5,706 nucleotides of DNA from Methanomassiliicoccales archaeon PtaU1.Bin030 (GCA_002067635.1 MVRB01000161.1:1-5706); one strand, 5' to 3'; positions 1 to 5,706 are shown, counted from the stretch's first letter. The notes: generated from the sequence alone by a model not told the origin. A program made the numbers and translations.

Positions 1-603
1 CTGCAGATGGCATTGAACCGGTCGCATGACCCTGTAGTAAGGGAGCTGATGGCCAAGGCCCGGACGACCACCAGGAGCATCAACCAGAAGATCATGTTCA
101 ACGAGGACTATCTCAATCTGGGCCAGACAAGGCCGAAGTGGACCAACCTGGAGGAGTGTTGCCAGGCCGCGATATCCAGGTTGGACCTCGGATCGGTAAA
201 GGTGAGCATAGGCCTGCAAGGCTTTGAGGTTCTGGCCGATCCCATGCTGGAGAAGGTGTTCTATAGGCTGATGGAGAACTCCCTGTTGCATGGTGGCGCC
301 CTCAGCACCATCACCATCAGCTCCAAGCTCACCGCGTCCGGCCTCGTGGTGACCGTCCATGACGACGGGAGGGGCATTTCCCCAGGGGACAGGAAGAAGC
401 TGTTCAACTGGGAGTTCCGTGGGCGGCGAGGCCACAGCCTACACCTGGTCGCGGAGGTGCTTCACCTGTCGGGGATGTCCATCCAAGAGACCGGCTACGA
501 TGGAAGCGGGTCCAGGTTCGAGATATCCATCCCTCCAGCCCTATACCGCCAGAGAGCGGTTCTGGAGCCGGGTGAGCGGGTCCAGGCCCCGGTCACGATC
601 TGA
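1..603 (+). CDS. Sensor histidine kinase, C-terminal catalytic part (5' truncated by the window)
   Basis: The reading frame is open from base 1, and the first in-frame ATG (base 7) lies inside the dimerisation helix. The true start, and probably PAS or other sensor domains, are therefore upstream. Residues below are counted from that ATG. About 10-45 look like the second helix of a histidine-phosphotransfer region (ARTTTRSINQK...); the phospho-accepting His is not in view. About 75-178 form a HATPase_c domain: N box ENSLLHG (90-96), G1 box DDGRGI (119-124), F-box-like KLFNWEF (131-137), a short ATP lid, then a G2 region GHSLHL (142-147). The G2 glycines of the usual GxGLGL pattern are partly replaced. 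The end (GSRFEISIP, about 168-176) is typical of archaeal kinases of this kind. The family autophosphorylates on His and passes phosphate to a response regulator; no regulator is visible here. Family assignment is firm, but signal and partner are unknown. The protein appears cytosolic in this portion, with no membrane segment. Confidence 0.85.
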   Translation: MQMALNRSHDPVVRELMAKARTTTRSINQKIMFNEDYLNLGQTRPKWTNLEECCQAAISRLDLGSVKVSIGLQGFEVLADPMLEKVFYRLMENSLLHGGALSTITISSKLTASGLVVTVHDDGRGISPGDRKKLFNWEFRGRRGHSLHLVAEVLHLSGMSIQETGYDGSGSRFEISIPPALYRQRAVLEPGERVQAPVTI

Positions 604-633
604 AGGATCTTGAATGCCAGGCCATGCCGGGAG

Positions 634-780
634 TCATCTCCTCCGATGATGTCTCAGCAGGTTCAGGCATTTCTTGGAGCCGCGAGCCACCTTTTCGTCC
701 CGGCAACGGAGCTTGTTCGGGCATAGGAAGCACCTCGTATGCCATTTCAGAAGCTCATCGCCCTTTTCCAGCCTTGCCAT
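634..780 (-). CDS. Small four-cysteine protein, possible zinc- or iron-sulfur-binding (48 aa)
   Basis: This short ORF lies in the gap between the convergent kinase and radical SAM genes. It starts at ATG 780-778 and stops at TGA 636-634. The product is 48 residues, very basic at the C-terminus (RHHRRR), with cysteines at 17, 20, 26 and 38 (C-x2-C-x5-C-x11-C). The core reads RCFLCPNKLRC. An in-frame stop directly upstream (786-784) limits the start to this ATG or the adjoining TTG. A strong GGGGTGAT-like ribosome-binding site precedes it, and a TATA-like box lies about 48 bases upstream. Four cysteines in this spacing could hold zinc or an Fe-S cluster, and the basic tail could contact nucleic acid; both are inference. 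I do not recognise the family. The gene runs in the same direction as the radical SAM gene, 119 bases after its stop, and ends 30 bases from the kinase stop. It is real with moderate confidence; the competing plus-strand ORF over the same bases looks non-coding. Confidence 0.6.
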   Translation of the reverse strand: MARLEKGDELLKWHTRCFLCPNKLRCRDEKVARGSKKCLNLLRHHRRR

Positions 781-783
781 CAA

Positions 784-793
784 TCACCCCCCC
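784..793 (-). promoter_or_regulatory. Ribosome-binding site of the small cysteine protein
   Basis: Read on the minus strand, this is a run of seven G followed by TGA, close to the archaeal Shine-Dalgarno consensus GGAGGTGA. It sits immediately before the ATG at 780, with about 4 bases between the GGTG core and the start codon. It is the main support for the start chosen for the 48-residue ORF. Confidence 0.55.
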
Positions 794-823
794 GTTCTTC
801 AGAATTAGTAGGGACAAACGAGG

Positions 824-832
824 CGATATAGC
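824..832 (-). promoter_or_regulatory. Putative TATA box upstream of the small cysteine gene
   Basis: On the minus strand the sequence reads GCTATATCG. With the usual archaeal distance of about 25 bases from TATA box to transcription start, transcription would begin near 803, giving a leader of about 22 bases before the ATG at 780. The same TATA-to-start distance (47-48 bases) is seen for hisG. Transcription from the upstream radical SAM gene could also reach this gene, as I see no T-rich terminator between them. Confidence 0.4.
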
Positions 833-899
833 TCACGTTCACTACCGCTACATATCATCGTAAGTGGGAAGAGCTGTGATCTTATAGTCTTCTGCCTGT

Positions 900-2309
900 T
901 CACACGTTCCGAAGGCCGCCGGTGACCGCCTTCCGGGCATTGGGGTTGGTCAGGTTTCCGAAGATGATGCTGCGGGCAGTGGAGTTCACGATGAGAACGT
1001 GCAGGAGCTCCTTGAGCCCGCCGAGGCTCTTCCACGTGTCCATGAATGCCCCGTAGCCATCCCTGACCAGGGACTCCAGCTCTGCCTGGGAGGCGTTCTC
1101 GGGGAAGTACTCGAAGACCCGGTGGTTCGTCTTCCAATCCTCCTCCTTGACCAACCCCTTGGCCCTGAGGTCGTCCCACAGCGGCGTTCCCACCAGGAGG
1201 TCCAGGATGTTGTACTGCACCCCGTGCGGCCTCAGCGAGCGGGCGAAGTCGATGGTGGATCGCATCTCCTCCTTGGACTCTATGGGCGCGCCTATGATGT
1301 AGGAGGTTATCACCAGCATCCCGGCCTTCTTGGCATTGGCCACGGCCTCCTCGGTGCGCTCGGGGGTCTGCTTCTTGTTGTAGAACTGGAGGACCTTGGG
1401 TGACGAGGACTCAGCTCCGAAGTAGATTACGTTGAAGCCTGCGGCCTTCATCTTCTTGAGGAGGGGCAGTGATGCATGTCCGGCCCTTCCCTCGCAGTAC
1501 AGCCTCATCTTGATCCTCCTCTCAATTATGAGCTGGCAGATCTCCTCCACCCGAGCGGTGTTCTGCGTGAAATTGTCGTCCACCAGGACGCATTCCCTGT
1601 AACCCTGTTGGTACAGCATCTCCATCTCTCCAACCACGTTCTCGGCGCTGCGGTACCTCCATTTTCTCTCCGAGAACGCCGCGCAGGAGCAGTAGGTGCA
1701 GGAGAAGGGGCAGCCGCGGGACGTGGATATGGTCGTGAACTTGCGGAATGTGAGGGGGATGCCCTGGAAGTAGTAACCGTAACGCAGGTCCCCCAGCAGG
1801 GAGCGGTCAGGATACTCCAGGGAATCCAGGTCTTCTATGAGCGACAGCGGTCTGTCTATCCAGCTCCCGTCCTCCCTGCGGGAGGTCAGCCCTTCCACGT
1901 CCTCCAACCCCTGGCCGCCCTCAATGCGGTCAAGGAGCATGGGCAGCGCCCGCTCCGCCTCTCCCTTGATGATGTGATCAATGAACGGGTACTCTCTCAG
2001 GATATTGCGGGCAGCGAAGGTGGCGTGGTAGCCGCCGAGGATGATCCTCATTTCCGGGAAAAGCTCGTGGGCCTTCCGAAGGGTCTCCATGGTCACCAGG
2101 AACGTATGGGTGGAGCAGTTCATGCCCAGGACATCCGGCCGCTCCTTGGCAATACGTTCCACCAACTGGTCCACGGTGTAGTTGAGGCAGAAGGCATCCA
2201 CTATCGATATCTCATCCCGGGGACGGGCCTTCCTGAGAGCGCCTGCAATGTACAGCAGACCAAGAGGGGGCCACATCTCCGTGGTCCTCCAAGGGGGGGT
2301 CGCCAGCAT
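900..2309 (-). CDS. B12-binding-domain radical SAM protein, substrate unknown
   Basis: From ATG 2309 the protein has 469 residues. Residues 1 to about 135 form a Rossmann-like cobalamin-binding domain: the TPPW...PPLGLLYIAG segment (4-23), strand ISIVDA (34-39), and ILGGYHAT (90-97). The DxHxxG histidine motif of methionine synthase is absent, which is usual in this radical SAM class (BchE-like). The radical SAM core follows at about 190-400. The cluster motif CPFSCTYC has Cys200, Cys204 and Cys207 for the 4Fe-4S cluster that cleaves S-adenosylmethionine, and GAES (298-301) matches the SAM-contact region. Residues 400-469 are a helical tail with no assignment. Members of the class do radical methylations, ring closures or rearrangements in cofactor, lipid or natural-product pathways; nothing here fixes the substrate. 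The frame stays open upstream to an ATG at 2510. That extra 67-residue leader would overlap hisG and precede the promoter, and it lacks family features, so I reject it. A TTG at 2318 is a second possible start. The gene is divergent from the his operon. Fold call is firm; specific role is unknown. Confidence 0.88.
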   Translation of the reverse strand: MLATPPWRTTEMWPPLGLLYIAGALRKARPRDEISIVDAFCLNYTVDQLVERIAKERPDVLGMNCSTHTFLVTMETLRKAHELFPEMRIILGGYHATFAARNILREYPFIDHIIKGEAERALPMLLDRIEGGQGLEDVEGLTSRREDGSWIDRPLSLIEDLDSLEYPDRSLLGDLRYGYYFQGIPLTFRKFTTISTSRGCPFSCTYCSCAAFSERKWRYRSAENVVGEMEMLYQQGYRECVLVDDNFTQNTARVEEICQLIIERRIKMRLYCEGRAGHASLPLLKKMKAAGFNVIYFGAESSSPKVLQFYNKKQTPERTEEAVANAKKAGMLVITSYIIGAPIESKEEMRSTIDFARSLRPHGVQYNILDLLVGTPLWDDLRAKGLVKEEDWKTNHRVFEYFPENASQAELESLVRDGYGAFMDTWKSLGGLKELLHVLIVNSTARSIIFGNLTNPNARKAVTGGLRNV

Positions 2310-2346
2310 TATCCTCAAGGAATATCGCGACAATATTGTGTACCAG

Positions 2347-2355
2347 CCATAAAAG
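2347..2355 (-). promoter_or_regulatory. Putative TATA box for the radical SAM gene
   Basis: On the minus strand the sequence reads CTTTTATGG. A start site about 26 bases downstream falls near 2325, leaving a very short leader to TTG 2318 or ATG 2309. The sequence TTGAGGATA just before ATG 2309 offers a weak GAGG ribosome-binding site. This placement supports a start at 2309 or 2318 rather than 2510. Confidence 0.5.
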
Positions 2356-2394
2356 AATTTTCTGGCCTTACATGGTGTGGCAGGGTCATGGGCC

Positions 2395-2426
2395 GTGTCC
2401 AAGGCTGGACCTTGAATAAAGGACAC
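2395..2426. repeat. Nested inverted repeat in the divergent his/radical SAM promoter region
   Basis: Outer arms are GTGTCC (2395-2400) and GGACAC (2421-2426), a perfect 6-base inverted match. Inside lies CAAGG (2400-2404), five bases, then CCTTG (2410-2414), a second inverted match whose half-sites are one helical turn apart. The element ends just before the hisG TATA box, where a regulator could act. It could be an operator, or chance in a region with few constraints. An RNA role is unlikely for hisG because it lies upstream of the predicted transcription start. Confidence 0.35.
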
Positions 2427-2429
2427 ATG

Positions 2430-2439
2430 TTTTTTATGG
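2430..2439 (+). promoter_or_regulatory. Putative TATA box of the his operon
   Basis: The sequence TTTTTTATGG is the clearest AT-rich box ahead of hisG. A start site about 26 bases downstream would lie near 2461, giving a leader of about 21 bases before ATG 2482. The leader has only a weak ribosome-binding site (AAGG abutting the start, or GGGATGA slightly upstream). It contains no run of histidine codons, so classical bacterial-type attenuation is not supported. The TTTTATGG core is shared with the divergent promoter. Confidence 0.55.
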
Positions 2440-2481
2440 GGACAGGATATCACCAACCTATCATAGAGACGGGATGAAGGT

Positions 2482-3345
2482 ATGTCGATAAAACTGGCCG
2501 TGCCGAACAAGGGACGCCTGAACGAGAGGTCCGTGGAGATCCTCGAGCGTGCGGGCCTAGAACTGGAGGACGGGGGCGAGAGGAGACTTTACGCATCCGT
2601 CAAGAACGGCGACCTTTCGGTCATGTTCCTGCGGGCGCAGGACATTGTAAAGTTCGTGCATAAGGGCGCGGTGGACATGGGCATCACCGGTTGGGACCTG
2701 GTGCTGGAATCAGGTCTGGACGTCCACAAGCTGATGGACATGGGATTCGGTCGGTGCCGGCTGTCGGTAGCGGTCCCGGAGGAGAAGGGGATCGAGACCA
2801 TCAAGGACATACCGGAGGGCTCCATTGTGGCCACGTCCTTCCCGGGGATGACCCAGAATTACTTTAAGAAGAAAGGAAAAAAGGTGGAGATCACCACCAT
2901 CTCCGGAGCAGCAGAGGTCACCCCGCACCTGGGTGTGGCAGACCTGATCGTGGACCTGGTGTCCAGCGGAAGCACGCTCAAGACCAACCACCTCAAGGAG
3001 ATCGCGGTCATCGCAGAGTCGCAGGCAGTCCTCATTGCCAGCAAGGAGGTCATGAAGGTCAAGAGGACAGAGATGGAGGAGCTTGCCTCCGCCATCAGGA
3101 GCGTGATGGACGCAGAGAGGAAACGCTACCTGATGGCCGACGTCCCCATCGTGTCCCTCGACGAGGTCAGGGGGTTCCTTCCAGGCATCGCCGGCCCCAC
3201 CGTGATGAACATCGCCGGTCGCGATGACGTGGTCGCCATCCATGTGGTCGTGGACAAGGCCGAGATATATCAGTCGGTCAACAGGCTCAAGCGGCTGGGA
3301 GCGACGGGCATCCTCATCGTCCCCATAGACCGCATGGTCCCCTGA
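2482..3345 (+). CDS. hisG: ATP phosphoribosyltransferase, long form (HisGL)
   Basis: This cytosolic enzyme catalyses the first committed step of histidine synthesis, joining ATP and PRPP to give phosphoribosyl-ATP and pyrophosphate. The 287 residues match the long form. The N-terminal opening KLAVPNKGRL (4-13) is characteristic. The two-lobed catalytic core covers about 1-210, and the PRPP-binding loop GVADLIVDLVSSGSTLKTN lies at 151-169. From about 212 to the end is a ferredoxin/ACT-like domain, including LPGIAGPTV (233-241), which in this family binds histidine for feedback inhibition. Because that domain is present, no HisZ subunit should be needed, unlike the short form. The start at ATG 2482 places the conserved opening at the N-terminus and fits the TATA box upstream. 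It is the first gene of the his operon, and its TGA is part of the hisC ribosome-binding site region. Length and motifs are intact and nothing unusual is seen. Confidence 0.96.
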   Translation: MSIKLAVPNKGRLNERSVEILERAGLELEDGGERRLYASVKNGDLSVMFLRAQDIVKFVHKGAVDMGITGWDLVLESGLDVHKLMDMGFGRCRLSVAVPEEKGIETIKDIPEGSIVATSFPGMTQNYFKKKGKKVEITTISGAAEVTPHLGVADLIVDLVSSGSTLKTNHLKEIAVIAESQAVLIASKEVMKVKRTEMEELASAIRSVMDAERKRYLMADVPIVSLDEVRGFLPGIAGPTVMNIAGRDDVVAIHVVVDKAEIYQSVNRLKRLGATGILIVPIDRMVP

Positions 3346-3349
3346 GGTG
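3344..3349 (+). promoter_or_regulatory. hisC ribosome-binding site overlapping the hisG stop
   Basis: GAGGTG overlaps the last two bases of the hisG TGA and lies 5 bases before the hisC ATG at 3355. The arrangement points to translational coupling between hisG and hisC. Confidence 0.7.
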
Positions 3350-3354
3350 CTCTT

Positions 3355-4401
3355 ATGAAGGAAGAATGGGTCCGATCCACCGTCAGGGATATTCCGCTGT
3401 ATTACAACCCCAAGGTCCAGGCCGTTCGTATGGATACGTCCACCAATGTATTGGGAACCAACCCCAGCGCGAGGGACGTTCTTGCCAGGTCCGCGGACCT
3501 GGACCTGAACCAGTACCCTACACCTTACTCCGACGGCCTGCGCCAGGCTCTAGCCCAGCGCTACGGCCTCAACGAGGACAACTTTGTGGTCGGCAACGGT
3601 TCCGATGAGGCACTGGACATAATATTCAAATCATTCATGGAGCCGGGCGAGACCGTTGTCGCTCCATATCCCTCGTACGTTCTCCACGGCTTCTTCGTGA
3701 AGATCAACGGCGGGCGGTTCGTGACAGTTGACCTCAAGCCAGGTTTCCAGCTGGACCCCGATTCCATGCTCGCCGCCAAGGGTAAGATCATGATCCTGTG
3801 CACCCCCAACAACCCCACCGCCAACACCTTCGACCACGCTGACGTGGAAAGGCTGGTCCAGGAGCACGACGGCCCTGTGGTGGTGGACGAGGCCTATGGG
3901 GAGTACACAGACAGGTCCTTCCTCCCCCGGGTCGAGGAGTTCGACAACCTCATCGTCACTCGGACCTTCTCCAAGGCCTACGGTCTGGCGGGCATGCGCG
4001 TGGGGTACATGGCCTCCAACCTCAAGATGGCAGGGATCATGCAGCGCATCAAGATACCCTACTCGCTGAACCAGGTGAGCGAGAGGGCGGCGATCGCGGC
4101 GCTGAAGGACACCACCTATGTAGATATGGCCGTGGACCTGGTGAGGAGGGAAAGGGAGCGCCTCTCGCAGGGCCTGGAGTCCCTAGGCTTCAAGACCTAT
4201 CCCTCACAAAGCAATTTCATACTGTTCAAGAGCCCCCACCCTTCCGGGGAGCTGGTCAAGCGCTTGGCGGAGAAGGGCGTCCTCGTCCGCAACTTCGGAG
4301 AGCTTAGGATGCTGGAGAACTGCCTACGCACCACGATCGGGACCAGGGAGCTGAACGACCTGTTGCTGACCAAGCTGGGAGAGGTGATGAAGGAATGGTG
4401 A
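3355..4401 (+). CDS. hisC: Histidinol-phosphate aminotransferase
   Basis: This PLP enzyme transfers an amino group from glutamate to imidazole acetol phosphate, giving histidinol phosphate. The 348 residues are a normal length for a fold-type I aminotransferase. Visible signatures are NQYPTPYSDGLR (52-63), the phosphate-contact motif GNGSDE (80-85), CTPNNPT (149-155) with the Asn that touches the cofactor, DEAYGEY (178-184) with the Asp that pairs with the PLP ring nitrogen, and TFSKAYGLAGMRVGY (204-218). In that last motif Lys207 is the Schiff-base lysine and Arg215 is near the phosphate. LRTTIGT (324-330) supplies the substrate-binding Arg325. The N-terminal segment STNVLGTNPSA replaces the more common NENP form. 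Related enzymes such as the cobalamin-pathway threonine-phosphate decarboxylase share this fold, but the position in a his operon makes HisC by far the best call. Its end overlaps the upstream alternative hisH start. Confidence 0.95.
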   Translation: MKEEWVRSTVRDIPLYYNPKVQAVRMDTSTNVLGTNPSARDVLARSADLDLNQYPTPYSDGLRQALAQRYGLNEDNFVVGNGSDEALDIIFKSFMEPGETVVAPYPSYVLHGFFVKINGGRFVTVDLKPGFQLDPDSMLAAKGKIMILCTPNNPTANTFDHADVERLVQEHDGPVVVDEAYGEYTDRSFLPRVEEFDNLIVTRTFSKAYGLAGMRVGYMASNLKMAGIMQRIKIPYSLNQVSERAAIAALKDTTYVDMAVDLVRRERERLSQGLESLGFKTYPSQSNFILFKSPHPSGELVKRLAEKGVLVRNFGELRMLENCLRTTIGTRELNDLLLTKLGEVMKEW

Positions 4402-4455
4402 CCATCAGAAGATCCATAAAGTACCCCGAGGAGAACGATTCCTACCGCATAGGCC

Positions 4456-4460
4456 AGAGG
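4456..4460 (+). promoter_or_regulatory. Ribosome-binding site supporting the GTG start of hisH
   Basis: AGAGG lies 6 bases before GTG 4467 and supports that start. A competing signal, GAGGTGA at 4381-4387, lies 7 bases before ATG 4395 in the same frame, so the sequence alone does not settle the start. Confidence 0.45.
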
Positions 4461-4466
4461 CCGAGG

Positions 4467-5060
4467 GTGAAGGTCTCTATCGCCGACTACGGTGTGGGCA
4501 ACCTTCACTCCATACGCAAGGCCCTGGAGCTGGCGGGCGCACGCCCGGTGATAGAGTCCAACATGAAGAACCTCCTAGACGCCGAGGTTATCGTCTTTCC
4601 AGGCGTGGGGGCTTTCGACAGTGCCATGGAGAGGCTCCTCCCCCACAAGGAGATGCTGGCCGACCGCCTCAATGCAGGGACCCCTTGCCTGGGCATATGC
4701 ATAGGGGCGCAGATACTGTTCGAAGGCAGCGAGGAGGGCAAGAGGCCGGGCCTGGGGGTAATAAAGGGCAATGTGGTCCGATTGAAGGCCGAGAGGGTCC
4801 CCCACATGGGATGGAACAAGGTGGTCTCCGTGGACAAGGCCTTCGAGGGTACCCCCTCTCCCTACTACTATTTCGCCCACTCCTACCACGGTGTTCCCTC
4901 CGAGGATGCTACAGTGGCCACCACTGACTACTTCGGAGAGTTCCCGTCCGCCTTCAGAAAAAAGAATGTGCTCGGAGTGCAATTCCACCCAGAGAAGAGC
5001 AATGCCTCCGGGGCGGTCTTCCTGAGGAACTTCGTAAAATTCATCGAGGCCAAGCTATGA
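4467..5060 (+). CDS. hisH: Imidazole glycerol phosphate synthase, glutamine amidotransferase subunit
   Basis: HisH hydrolyses glutamine and channels the ammonia into HisF, which converts PRFAR to imidazole glycerol phosphate and AICAR. From GTG 4467 the product is 197 residues, the usual length, and begins with the conserved VSIADYGVGNLHS. The class I amidotransferase triad is complete: nucleophile Cys78 in GICIGAQ, and His174 and Glu176 in VQFHPEKS. The oxyanion-region PGVGAF (45-50) and the conserved PHMGWN (112-117) are also present. In the same frame an ATG at 4395 would add 24 residues (MVTIRRSIK...) and overlap the end of hisC by 7 bases. That extension is not typical of HisH, so the GTG is preferred. 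The longer form is possible because it too has a good ribosome-binding site and would restore the tight packing seen elsewhere in the operon. The gene overlaps hisA by 4 bases. HisF is expected downstream or elsewhere and is not in the window. Confidence 0.94.
   Translation: MKVSIADYGVGNLHSIRKALELAGARPVIESNMKNLLDAEVIVFPGVGAFDSAMERLLPHKEMLADRLNAGTPCLGICIGAQILFEGSEEGKRPGLGVIKGNVVRLKAERVPHMGWNKVVSVDKAFEGTPSPYYYFAHSYHGVPSEDATVATTDYFGEFPSAFRKKNVLGVQFHPEKSNASGAVFLRNFVKFIEAKL
5046..5049 (+). promoter_or_regulatory. hisA ribosome-binding site inside the end of hisH
   Basis: GAGG lies 7 bases before the hisA ATG at 5057, within the last codons of hisH. Together with the ATGA stop/start overlap it suggests translational coupling. 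Confidence 0.55.
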
Positions 5061-5706
5061 TTGTACTACCCGCAGTGGACCTGATGGACGGAAAGGTCGT
5101 CCAGCTCGTTGGTGGAAAGCCTGGGACCGAGAAGGTCTCCTTATCGAACCCCCGCGAGGTAGCGCTGGATTGGGAAAGGAAGGGAGCTCCGGCGATCCAT
5201 GTCGTTGACCTCAACGCGGCCATGGGCCGGGGGGACAACTTCGAGGCCATCACCTCGATAATGTCCCGAATAAAGGTCCCTATCCAGGTCGGAGGGGGCA
5301 TACGGACGACGGAGGTGGCGGAGACGCTGCTGAACCTGGGCGCCTCCAAGGTGGTCGTGGGGACCAGGGCCATCACCGACCCCTCTTGGTTCGCTGAACT
5401 GGTGAGGTCCAATCAGAAGAAGATAATCCTGGCCCTTGATACTCTGGACGGCAAGGTGCAGGTGAAGGGTTGGAAGGAGTCCTCCAAGATCAAGCTGAAG
5501 GATGTTCTGAAGGCCACGGAGGACCTCCCCCTGGGAGGTGTTCTGCACACCAACGTGAACGTTGAGGGGAAGGCCAAGGGTATCGATATCGAGGAGACAA
5601 AGAACTTTCTCAGCATGTGCCCCCACGATGTCATCATCTCCGGTGGGGTCACCACCCTGGATGACCTGGCGGTGCTCGAGGACATAGGTGCGAGATCGGT
5701 CATAGT
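5057..5706 (+). CDS. hisA: ProFAR isomerase HisA (3' truncated by the window)
   Basis: HisA is a TIM-barrel enzyme that opens the ribose ring of ProFAR to give PRFAR, the substrate of HisH-HisF. The frame runs off the window after about 217 residues; family members have about 240, so only the last strand and helix are missing. Both catalytic aspartates are visible: Asp8 in PAVDLMDGKVVQL and Asp128 in ALDTLDGKVQVKGW. Phosphate-binding glycine motifs are QVGGGIR (77-83) and ISGGVTT (194-200), and VVGTRAI (100-106) is the conserved middle strand. HTNVNVEGKAKGID (164-177) is in the archaeal style. HisF is a homologue with the same barrel, but this N-terminus and the DGKVVQL segment fit HisA. HisA can also be dual-function (PriA, with tryptophan synthesis) in some bacteria; nothing here suggests that. 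It starts within the hisH stop codon (ATGA). Confidence 0.94.
   Translation, partial: MIVLPAVDLMDGKVVQLVGGKPGTEKVSLSNPREVALDWERKGAPAIHVVDLNAAMGRGDNFEAITSIMSRIKVPIQVGGGIRTTEVAETLLNLGASKVVVGTRAITDPSWFAELVRSNQKKIILALDTLDGKVQVKGWKESSKIKLKDVLKATEDLPLGGVLHTNVNVEGKAKGIDIEETKNFLSMCPHDVIISGGVTTLDDLAVLEDIGARSVI

Noticed and set aside
1..6. CTGCAG at the very start, a PstI-type palindrome, considered as a cloning junction
   Set aside because: It is in frame with the kinase and a six-base site is common by chance; nothing else indicates a construct.
601..633. Possible terminator between the convergent kinase and small cysteine genes
   Set aside because: Short GATC and GGC/GCC matches exist, but there is no convincing stem and no T-rich tract on either strand.
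624..863. Plus-strand ORF of 79 codons after the kinase
   Set aside because: No domain, irregular composition and no good ribosome-binding site. The minus strand over the same bases has the better supported small cysteine gene.
805..1179. Minus-strand ORF of 124 codons running past the radical SAM stop, considered as a frameshifted C-terminal extension
   Set aside because: Its Gly/Pro/Gln/Arg-rich translation is a shadow of the radical SAM reading frame, which itself ends naturally at family length.
2372..2419. Fifteen-codon ORF upstream of hisG, considered as a histidine attenuation leader peptide
   Set aside because: It holds a single His codon and lies upstream of the predicted TATA box, so it would not be in the hisG transcript.
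1476..2477. Long plus-strand ORF (333 codons) antisense to the radical SAM gene
   Set aside because: Its translation has no recognisable domain and a composition typical of a GC-rich reverse-strand shadow. The minus-strand frame carries the intact radical SAM and B12-binding motifs.
2710..3243. Minus-strand ORF of 177 codons antisense to hisG
   Set aside because: Shadow of hisG, rich in His, Asp and Gly with no domain; hisG is complete and clearly coding.

Overview
The window looks like a GC-rich archaeal chromosome segment. The evidence is short AT-rich TATA-like boxes at archaeal spacing upstream of several starts, GAGG/GAGGTG-type ribosome-binding sites, heavy use of AGG (Arg) and ATA (Ile) codons, and an archaeal-style HisA and histidine kinase. 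A Thermoplasmatota / Methanomassiliicoccales-like methanogen relative is my best guess. That is inference from protein style and composition, not a database match.

Layout. Positions 1-603 (+) hold the 3' part of a sensor histidine kinase, whose 5' end lies outside the window. Next comes a convergent region of about 300 bases. It contains a small four-cysteine protein of 48 residues on the minus strand (634-780), with its own ribosome-binding site and a TATA-like box. Positions 900-2309 (-) encode a B12-binding-type radical SAM protein of unknown substrate. A divergent intergenic region (2310-2481) carries back-to-back TATA-like promoters and a nested inverted repeat. To its right runs a histidine-biosynthesis operon on the plus strand: hisG (2482-3345), hisC (3355-4401), hisH (4467-5060) and hisA (5057 to the window end, 3' truncated).

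How the genes work together. HisG makes phosphoribosyl-ATP, the committed step of histidine synthesis. HisA isomerises the later intermediate ProFAR to PRFAR. HisH supplies ammonia to HisF (not in the window) for the ring-closing step that yields imidazole glycerol phosphate. HisC transaminates imidazole acetol phosphate. HisG is the long form with its own C-terminal regulatory domain, so no HisZ partner is needed. Spacing is tight (hisG-hisC 9 bases apart, hisH-hisA overlapping by 4), which suggests one transcript and translational coupling. The hisC-hisH junction is the exception, and the hisH start there is ambiguous. The kinase, the small cysteine protein and the radical SAM protein have no evident link to histidine synthesis.

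The least explained items are the small cysteine-motif gene, the radical SAM protein and the divergent control region. I see no mobile element, CRISPR array, rRNA or tRNA gene.
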